Below are positions 1 to 5,713 of a stretch of 17,606 nucleotides of DNA, piece after piece. Position 1 is the first letter of the stretch. Each line of letters opens with the position of its first letter. The position numbers and the translations under genes are program-made. A model generated the notes under the pieces. The model had not been told where the DNA came from, searched no databases, and saw nothing but the letters and a program-made list of their open reading frames with translations. The stretch comes from Spirochaetaceae bacterium (GTDB lineage: Bacteria > Spirochaetota > Spirochaetia > Treponematales > Breznakiellaceae): NCBI GenBank assembly GCA_031278295.1, contig JAITKQ010000136.1, forward strand, positions 1 through 17,606. Direction: 5' to 3'.

Positions 1-630
1 GGACTTTAAACCCGCTGGTGGGCCTACAGCCGCGAATGCCTATCGCTTTTTGCGGACCCGAGGGCAGAACCCGCCAGCCCGCCTTCGGGACGCTACCGCG
101 TAGCGGCTTTTAAACCCGCTGGCGGGCGCGTAGCGGACTTTAAACCCGCCAGCGGGCCCGCTGGCGGGGCGGGGGTGCCCATTCGCGGTTCCCGAAACAT
201 CAAACCAAACGCCGCTTACAGCCGCGTATGCCTGCGCCCTTTTCGACCCCGACGGCAGAACCCGAAGCCCGCTTTGGGTACGCTACCGCGTAGCGGACTT
301 TAAACCCGCTGGCGGGCGCGTAGCGGACTTTAAACCCGCCAGCGGGCCCGCTGGCGGGGCGGGGGCGCCCATTCGCGGTTTCCAAAACTAATTACCCCCG
401 CAACAGCCGTGTTTTAACCGCTAATGAACGCGAATGACCGCTAATACTATTCGCGCCATTCGTATTTATTCGCGCCCATTCGCGGTTTTCAAAACATCGA
501 ACCAAACACAGCTTACAGCCGCGTATGCCTATCGCTTTTTTCGGACCTGACGGCAGAACCCGAAGCCCGATGTGGGGACGCTACCGCGTAGCGGATGTGA
601 AGCCCGCTGGCGGGCTGGCGGGCTGGCGGG
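1..630. repeat. Nested tandem repeat block upstream of flgB
   Basis: No credible gene lies here. The stretch 91-190 is repeated almost exactly at 281-380, a 190-bp offset. A third, diverged copy runs from about 471 to 630. Inside each copy is a 30-bp subunit with the core GCGTAGCGGACTTTAAACCC, present twice in a row at 97-156 and 287-346 and once at 585-614. The halves of adjacent subunits form a perfect 24-bp palindrome at 145-168 and 335-358 (arms CCCGCCAGCGGG and CCCGCTGGCGGG). Between 381 and 490 the motif GCGAAT/ATTCGC recurs in both orientations. ORFs drawn through this DNA merely translate the repeat. Confidence 0.85.
145..168. repeat. 24-bp perfect palindrome (identical copy at 335-358)
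   Basis: CCCGCCAGCGGG is followed directly by its reverse complement CCCGCTGGCGGG. The same palindrome recurs at 335-358 within the 190-bp repeat. As RNA or single-stranded DNA it could form a 12-bp hairpin without a proper loop. No T-run follows, so it is not a standard terminator. Confidence 0.85.
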
Positions 631-658
631 TATTGAACAATTTTGTGGGGTATGTTAG

Positions 659-664
659 TATAAT
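659..664 (+). promoter_or_regulatory. Possible -10 box of the flgB operon
   Basis: A perfect TATAAT lies 54 bases upstream of the flgB start, just after the repeat block ends. The best -35-like hexamer, TTGAAC at 633-638, is 20 bases away, which is too long for a good sigma-70 promoter. No convincing sigma-28 site (TAAA...GCCGATAA) was found. The operon must begin near here, but this box is only a candidate. Confidence 0.35.
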
Positions 665-717
665 ACTTCATTGGCAGTTGAATTTTACCGATACTGATAG
701 TTGGGAGGCTATTGGGT

Positions 718-1131
718 ATGAATAATTTTTCCAGGACCGTTGATCTTTTGCACCGCGCCCTTGACGCGCAGACGATACGGCGGGATGTGCTGGCAAACAA
801 CCTTGCCAATTCCGAAGTGCCGAACTTCAAGCGCAGCGAGCTTAACTTTGAAAGCGAGCTGAAGCGTGCGCTGGACAGCGAAAAGCAAAAACCCCTTATA
901 GAGCTAACGCGGACCGACCCGCGTCATATTTCAAACTGGAATCCGACGGACTGGCGGGAGGTAAAGCCGCGCCGCGTTCTGGACTATGTAAGCACATCGA
1001 AGAACAACGGCAACAACGTTGATGCGGAACAGGAAGTGCAGCGGCTTGTCGAAAACCAGTTGATGTACTACCTGTTGTCACAGTCGGCGACGTTTGAGTT
1101 CAACCAGGTAAATAGCGTATTAAGAAGTTAG
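718..1131 (+). CDS. flgB: Flagellar basal-body rod protein FlgB
   Basis: FlgB is a proximal rod subunit that links the MS-ring/FliE to the flagellar axle, here in the periplasm. The 137-residue product has the N-terminal rod signature RRDVLANNLANSEVPNFKR and the C-terminal helix ENQLMYYLLSQSATFEFNQV typical of axial proteins. Length is normal for the family. The ATG at 718 is preferred over an in-frame TTG at 712 because GGGAGG at 703-708 then sits 9 bases upstream, whereas it would be only 3 bases from the TTG. It is the first gene of the flgB-flgC-fliE-fliF-fliG run, 17 bases before flgC, the order usual in spirochetes. Confidence 0.95.
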   Translation: MNNFSRTVDLLHRALDAQTIRRDVLANNLANSEVPNFKRSELNFESELKRALDSEKQKPLIELTRTDPRHISNWNPTDWREVKPRRVLDYVSTSKNNGNNVDAEQEVQRLVENQLMYYLLSQSATFEFNQVNSVLRS

Positions 1132-1148
1132 ATTAAGGAGTTAGGAAG

Positions 1149-1610
1149 ATGGGACTATTTAATTCAATCAACATAGCGTCGTCCGGGATGGCGGCGGAGA
1201 GGCTACGGAGCGATGTTATCGCCGACAACATAGCGAACGTATCGACTACGCGGACGGCGGAGGGCGGCCCGTTCCGGCGGAGTCGCGTGATAATGAGGCC
1301 GCGCGTCGAGCAGGCTTACTGGCGGAGTCCGTTTTTGCCGGACGGCATGGACACCGGCATCGGCAAGGGGGTGCGGGTAGCGGAGATCGAGAAAGACGAC
1401 TCGCCGCCACGCCTTGTGTACGACCCGACGCACCCGGATGCGATAAAGGGCGGACCGCGGGAAGGCTATGTCGAGATGCCGAATGTCGACATAGTTAGCG
1501 AAATGACGGACATGATAGCGGCCAGCCGTGCTTACGAGGCGAACGCCTCCGTGATCGAAGGATCAAAGGCCATGTTCCTGCGGGCGCTGGAGATAGGCGC
1601 AAGCCGGTAA
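1149..1610 (+). CDS. flgC: Flagellar basal-body rod protein FlgC
   Basis: FlgC is the second proximal rod subunit. The 153-residue protein opens with a rod motif (SSGMAAERLRSDVIADNIAN) and ends with the paired C-terminal signature (YVEMPNVDIVSEMTDMIAAS, then RAYEAN), both diagnostic for FlgC. A segment at about residues 45-75, between the conserved ends, is typical of the family's variable centre. AAGGAG lies upstream with good spacing. It sits 17 bases after flgB and 24 bases before fliE, so all are probably on one transcript. Confidence 0.96.
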   Translation: MGLFNSINIASSGMAAERLRSDVIADNIANVSTTRTAEGGPFRRSRVIMRPRVEQAYWRSPFLPDGMDTGIGKGVRVAEIEKDDSPPRLVYDPTHPDAIKGGPREGYVEMPNVDIVSEMTDMIAASRAYEANASVIEGSKAMFLRALEIGASR

Positions 1611-1634
1611 AACGCCTGATTTTGGGAGGGATAT

Positions 1635-2102
1635 ATGGATTTAATACCACGTTTGCGTACCGACGATCTGCTGCCTATGGCGGTCAGCAACCCTAAGCAC
1701 ATGGACAACGCCGGCATAGTGGGCTTTGGCGGCTCGCGTGACCACGGCGGCGCGATAAAGGATTTTCGCGGGCGGCAGCTAGGGCAGGGGGCTGCGGTGG
1801 CGGAAACCGGCGTAAAGATAGGCGCGGATGCCGTGCTAAGGGCGGGGAGTCTGGGGCTTTCCGGCCTTAACCGGACGGACGGCGCGAACTTTGCCGATGT
1901 GATGCTCCGCGCGGTAGACGGGGTTTCCGCCGACCAGAACAGGGTGTCCGCGCTGACTGAGGCGGCCATAACGGACCCCGGTTCGGTTGACATCCACGAT
2001 CTGACGATCGCGGAAGCCCAGGCCACGATGTCGCTAAACATAGCCCGCACGCTGCTGAGTCGTCTGACTCAGGCCTGGAGGGACATAATCAACACAAGAT
2101 AG
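1635..2102 (+). CDS. fliE: Flagellar hook-basal body complex protein FliE
   Basis: FliE joins the MS-ring (FliF) to the rod and is among the first substrates of the export gate. The C-terminal 75 residues match the family: NFADVMLRAVDGVSADQNRV at 85-104, then TDPGSVDIHDLTIAEAQATM at 113-132 and a closing helix ending in WRDIINTR. The protein has 155 residues against about 100 in enteric bacteria. The surplus is an N-terminal, Gly-rich extension of roughly 50 residues. The start ATG follows GGGAGG at a normal distance and no internal Met has a better site, so the extension looks real. Position between flgC and fliF supports the call. Confidence 0.92.
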   Translation: MDLIPRLRTDDLLPMAVSNPKHMDNAGIVGFGGSRDHGGAIKDFRGRQLGQGAAVAETGVKIGADAVLRAGSLGLSGLNRTDGANFADVMLRAVDGVSADQNRVSALTEAAITDPGSVDIHDLTIAEAQATMSLNIARTLLSRLTQAWRDIINTR

Positions 2103-2169
2103 CGAATCAACACGCGCGAGCGTTTTGATCACTTGTTAGGGGCTGTAAGGCCCGCCTTGGGAGGGGAAA

Positions 2170-3876
2170 ATGGGAGAATTTTTAAGGAAGCTGGTAGAGC
2201 AGTTCAGGATGTTGTGGGGACGCTGGACGCTGATTCAGCGGCTGATACTTGGCGGCATAGTGGCGGTGTCCATCACCGCCATTGTGGTGATGGTATCAGT
2301 TTCGTCCCGGCCGGGCATGATTCCGGTGATAGACACGCCGGTTGTGAACGAGGAGCAGCGGGCTGCCATCGTCACCCGCATAAACGCCGAGGGGGTAAAG
2401 ACGCAAGTTTCGTCCACCGGCGTAGTGTACGTGCCGGACGAAGATACGGCACGGCGCATGAGGGCCATCCTTATCCGTGAAGACCTTGTTCCTAGGGGTA
2501 CAGACCCTTGGGCGCTGTTCGACAGGGACCGCTGGACAATCACCGATTTTGAGCGCAACGTAAACCTGCGCCGTGCGATAACCACGATGGTCACCGATCA
2601 CATACGCTCGCTTTCCGAGATTGACGATGCCAACGTAGTGATAGAGATGCCTGAACGTACGCTGTTCACGGCGGACCAGAATCCGGTAACGGCCAGCGTG
2701 ATCATAACGCCCAGACCGGGCAGCGATATTACAAACGACAGGAAAAAAATCGAAGGCATCCAAAAGCTGCTGATGTTCGCGGTTGAAGGTTTAAAACCTG
2801 AGAATGTCGTAATTACCGACCAGAACGGCCTTGTGCTAAACGATTTTGCCGGCATGGCCGAGATAGACAGGCTTGCCCGCATAGAAAAGGAAATTAAAAT
2901 CGTGCGGGATACGGAGGCAAAGTACCGCGCCGACATACTCCGGGCCTTGCAGGTAAACTTTTCGAGTGACCGCGTCCGCGATCTTAACATAAAGATCGAC
3001 ATGGATATGTCGAAAAAGGCCGTTGAGTCGCAAAAAATCACCCCGATCATCCTGAAAGAGAGGACGCCGGGGCTTTCCTACGACGATTCCGAGCGGGCGC
3101 GCTCGCTCACGCTGTCCGAAACCACGTCAAAAACCACATGGAAGGGCACGGGCTTCAACCCGGAAGGCCCCCCTGGTGTCGAGGGTCAGACCCCGCCGGC
3201 CTACCGCGACATGTCCAACCTGTACGGCGAGGTGACACAGGAAACCCGCACACATAACGAGGAGTTTAACCGCGAGGAGGTAACGGAGGAACGCAGCCCA
3301 ACGATAGACAGGATAAGCGTTTCCGTGAACATAGACGGAACCTGGGAGCGCAAGCGGGACGAGAAGGGCAAGATCGTCCACCTGCCGGACGGCAGGCTGG
3401 AACGTGAGTACACGCCCGTATCGCCTGAGGAGTTGAGCAAGACACAGGCGCTGATCGAGGGAGCGATAGGGTTTAACGCGGCGCGCGGCGATATTGTGCG
3501 GGTGCAGAACATCCAGATCGATCGGAGCGCCCAGTTCGCGGCGGAAGACGCCGCCCTGATCAGGCAGCGTCAGATTCAGCTTACGATCATCGCAAGCCTT
3601 ATCGGGCTGGCGCTGTTGATGATAGGCTTTGTACTGTTCCAGATCATACGCAGGGCGCGGGAAGCGGCCCGGCGCAAGCGGGAGGAGGAGCTTGCCCGTC
3701 AGCATCAGCTTATGCGGGAGGAAGCCCTGCTCCGCGCCGAAAGCCAAGGGCAGGAGGTAGCGATGTCCGTCGAGGAGCAGGCGCGTATGGAGCTTCAGGA
3801 AAAGGCGATCAACCTTGCCAAAGAACATCCCGCCGATGTGGCCCAGCTGATAAGAACCTGGATAATGGAGGACTAG
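2170..3876 (+). CDS. fliF: Flagellar MS-ring protein FliF
   Basis: FliF builds the MS-ring in the inner membrane, the platform for rod, export gate and rotor. The 568-residue protein shows the full layout: a first membrane segment at about residues 23-44, a large periplasmic part with secretin-like ring-building motifs (EDLVPRGTDPWALFDRDRWT, then ERNVNLRRAI near residues 100-137), a second membrane segment at about 471-493, a charged cytoplasmic linker, and a C-terminal FliG-binding tail (KEHPADVAQLIRTWIMED). Length is normal. GGGAGG precedes the ATG. A 67-base gap separates it from fliE, and fliG starts 6 bases after its stop. Confidence 0.97.
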   Translation: MGEFLRKLVEQFRMLWGRWTLIQRLILGGIVAVSITAIVVMVSVSSRPGMIPVIDTPVVNEEQRAAIVTRINAEGVKTQVSSTGVVYVPDEDTARRMRAILIREDLVPRGTDPWALFDRDRWTITDFERNVNLRRAITTMVTDHIRSLSEIDDANVVIEMPERTLFTADQNPVTASVIITPRPGSDITNDRKKIEGIQKLLMFAVEGLKPENVVITDQNGLVLNDFAGMAEIDRLARIEKEIKIVRDTEAKYRADILRALQVNFSSDRVRDLNIKIDMDMSKKAVESQKITPIILKERTPGLSYDDSERARSLTLSETTSKTTWKGTGFNPEGPPGVEGQTPPAYRDMSNLYGEVTQETRTHNEEFNREEVTEERSPTIDRISVSVNIDGTWERKRDEKGKIVHLPDGRLEREYTPVSPEELSKTQALIEGAIGFNAARGDIVRVQNIQIDRSAQFAAEDAALIRQRQIQLTIIASLIGLALLMIGFVLFQIIRRAREAARRKREEELARQHQLMREEALLRAESQGQEVAMSVEEQARMELQEKAINLAKEHPADVAQLIRTWIMED

Positions 3877-3882
3877 CTTTAA

Positions 3883-4923
3883 ATGGCCGAAACGGAATCG
3901 AGTTCAAAGAAAAAGAAAGACATAAAAAACATGACCGGCAGGCAGAAGGCTGCCGTTTTCCTTGTCAGCATAGGTTCGGATATAAGTTCCGATATTTTTA
4001 AGTACCTGCGCGAGGACGAGATAGAAACCCTGACGTTTGAGATCGCCCGCATGGAGACGATAGAGCCTGATCAGAAAGACGCGATACTGACCGAATTCCA
4101 GGAATTGCTGATGGCGAATCAGTTTATTTCTATAGGCGGAATAGACTACGCGAGGGAACTGCTGGAAAAATCGCTCGGCAGTCAGAAGGCGATCGATATT
4201 ATAAACCGGCTGACATCCAGTCTCCAGGTGCGTCCGTTTGACTTTATCCGCCGCACCGATCCGGCCCACCTCCTTAACTTTATCCAGCAGGAGTTGCCGC
4301 AGACGATCGCGCTGATACTTGCCTACTTGGAACCTAACAAGGCCTCGGTGATCTTACAGAATCTGCCGTCCGAGGTGCAGAGCGAGGTGGCGCGGCGTAT
4401 CGCCATCATGGACAGGACGAGCCCGGAGGTACTGCGCGAGGTTGAAAGGGTTCTTGAAAAGAAACTTTCCACGCTGTCCAGCGAGGATTATACGGCGGCG
4501 GGCGGCGTTGGCAGCATAGTCGAGATTCTGAACCTTGTGGACCGTTCCTCCGAAAAGCAGATCGTCGAGGCGCTGGAAGAGGAGGACCCGGAGCTTGCAG
4601 AGGAGATCAAGAAGCGTATGTTCGTGTTCGAGGATATTGTCATGCTTGACGATCGCTCGATTCAGAAGGTGCTGCGCGAGGTTGACCAGCAGGAATTGTC
4701 CAAGGCGCTCAAGTCTGTTCAGGAGGAGGTGCAGGACAAGATATTCAAGAACATGAGTAAACGCGCCGCCCAGATGCTCAAGGAGGACATGGAATTCATG
4801 GGGCCGGTGCGCCTAAAGGATGTCGAGGAGTCGCAACAGAAGATAGTTTCGATCATCCGGCACCTTGAGGATACCGGCGAAATCGTTGTAGCCCGCGCCG
4901 GCGAAGACGAACTTGTGGTGTGA
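3883..4923 (+). CDS. fliG: Flagellar motor switch protein FliG
   Basis: FliG is the rotor protein that binds FliF, FliM and the stator and generates torque. The 346 residues cover all three domains: N-terminal FliF-binding (TGRQKAAVFLVSIGSD, residues 18-33), middle (QQELPQTIALILAYLEPNKA, 135-154) and C-terminal torque domain (DIVMLDDRSIQKVLREVDQQ, 251-270). The middle-domain motif, usually EHPQ, reads ELPQ at 137-140, so the His is replaced. GGAGG lies at the end of fliF, about 11 bases from the ATG, suggesting coupled translation. It is the last flagellar gene of this block. Spirochetes often carry two fliG genes, and which copy this is cannot be told here. Confidence 0.96.
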   Translation: MAETESSSKKKKDIKNMTGRQKAAVFLVSIGSDISSDIFKYLREDEIETLTFEIARMETIEPDQKDAILTEFQELLMANQFISIGGIDYARELLEKSLGSQKAIDIINRLTSSLQVRPFDFIRRTDPAHLLNFIQQELPQTIALILAYLEPNKASVILQNLPSEVQSEVARRIAIMDRTSPEVLREVERVLEKKLSTLSSEDYTAAGGVGSIVEILNLVDRSSEKQIVEALEEEDPELAEEIKKRMFVFEDIVMLDDRSIQKVLREVDQQELSKALKSVQEEVQDKIFKNMSKRAAQMLKEDMEFMGPVRLKDVEESQQKIVSIIRHLEDTGEIVVARAGEDELVV

Positions 4924-4966
4924 TTTCAATGGAGGCTGTTCCATCTAACCGGAGGTTCGCACCGTG

Positions 4967-5016
4967 CCCCCGCTAGCCGGGGCCGTTTAGCGGACAGTCG
5001 ATTAGTTTTGGAACAG
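4967..5016 (+). repeat. Dispersed ~50-bp hairpin repeat, copy 1 (downstream of fliG)
   Basis: A short hairpin (CCCCG, loop, CGGGG) is followed by CCGTTTAGCG, a variable stretch of about 10 bases, and GTTTTGGAACAG. The same block occurs at 9580-9629. An upstream inverted partner, CTGTTCCA at 4936-4943, pairs with TGGAACAG at 5008-5015, so the whole element may be an inverted repeat of about 80 bp. It lies just after the fliG stop and may act as a transcript end, but no T-run follows the hairpin. Confidence 0.7.
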
Positions 5017-5178
5017 TCCTGGTTGGGATGATAAAATATTTCCCTCGTATGTTCCTCCTCGTGACCCTTGGAAACCTTGGTTCCGCATTATGCTCAAGAT
5101 TATACCCGTTTCTTTGACACATTGTTGTTCCCGTTCTCGATCTTTCCGCGCTCTCCAGTGGCTTCCGCGCCGCTCCCG

Positions 5179-5202
5179 CTTGTCCGGCCCCCGCCGGACA
5201 AG
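5179..5202. repeat. Perfect 10-bp-stem hairpin
   Basis: CTTGTCCGGC, four C, then GCCGGACAAG. The stem is perfect, but neither side carries a T-run, so a simple intrinsic terminator role is unsupported. It may be part of a REP-like intergenic element. Confidence 0.7.
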
Positions 5203-5430
5203 CGACCAATCACAGTTACGCCATAGTGGGGGAATTTCACCCCGCTTCCGTTGAAGCATACAAGTAACAGTATAGCGAGCGGATTTTTTTGTCGTGCCGA
5301 ATCGGGAAAAGGCTATCCTGCGTTTGTGTCAGCGGCTTGCCCGATCAAACCGCTGACGCGGGAACAGGAATAGCTTTCGGTAACAATTCAAAATGAGGCA
5401 TTTCGGACTATTAAAATCAAAGAAGACCCA

Positions 5431-5655
5431 TTGGTAACAATAGGAGAAAAAATCGGGTGTGATACGACTATAATCACAACAGTTGTAAGTGGCCGTACAC
5501 CACGGCATAAAGATTTGTTTCAAAAAATCACTTTCCTCATTACGCATACACATGGCGTTGCGGAATGGGAGTTTAAACAGCAAGCAAACGTTAAAGTAGT
5601 AACGCGAATCAAGGGTAGAAAGCGGCGTTGGCAAGCGGCTCAAGACTGGGCTTGA
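5431..5655 (+). CDS. Hypothetical protein or gene remnant, AT-richer than surroundings
   Basis: The open frame runs from just after a TAG at 5371 to a TGA at 5653-5655. The first usable start is TTG at 5431, giving 74 residues, with no clear ribosome-binding site. The product is basic and polar, with a Thr-rich stretch (CDTTIITTVVSGRTPRHKD) and a Lys/Arg-rich end (RIKGRKRRWQAAQDWA) that could contact nucleic acid. I do not recognise the family. Base composition is visibly more AT-rich than in the flanking genes, so it may be a horizontally acquired fragment or a broken mobile-element gene. It converges on the TPR gene. Confidence 0.35.
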   Translation: MVTIGEKIGCDTTIITTVVSGRTPRHKDLFQKITFLITHTHGVAEWEFKQQANVKVVTRIKGRKRRWQAAQDWA

Positions 5656-5663
5656 GCTACAGA

Positions 5664-5696
5664 GTTTGCGGCGGGCAAATCCCGCTTGCCGCAAAC
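5664..5696 (-). terminator. Bulged hairpin after the TPR gene
   Basis: On the minus strand GTTTGCG, a 4-base bulge and GCGGG pair with CCCGC and CGCAAAC around a 5-base loop. It begins 18 bases beyond the stop of the minus-strand TPR gene. No good T-run follows, so termination is a tentative role. Confidence 0.4.
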
Positions 5697-5713
5697 CCCG
5701 GCCCGGCGGCCTT

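Larger units (their letters stand above)
4924..5430. other. Gene-free region downstream of fliG
   Basis: No convincing gene is seen. Besides the dispersed repeat at 4967-5016 it contains a strong hairpin at 5179-5202 (arms CTTGTCCGGC and GCCGGACAAG, 4-base loop). ORFs on both strands across 4973-5259 lack ribosome sites and recognisable motifs. In related flagellar operons fliH, fliI and fliJ would follow fliG; no trace of them was recognised. Confidence 0.6.

Noticed and set aside
1..380. CRISPR array
   Set aside because: The repeats are adjacent 30-bp units and 190-bp units without unique spacers of regular size, and no cas gene is present.
2103..2169. Regulatory element in the 67-bp fliE-fliF gap
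   Set aside because: Only weak short inverted repeats are visible; nothing distinguishes it from an ordinary spacer.
4973..5259. Two overlapping minus-strand ORFs of 78 and 85 residues after fliG
   Set aside because: They have no ribosome site, no recognisable domain, and run through hairpin repeats.
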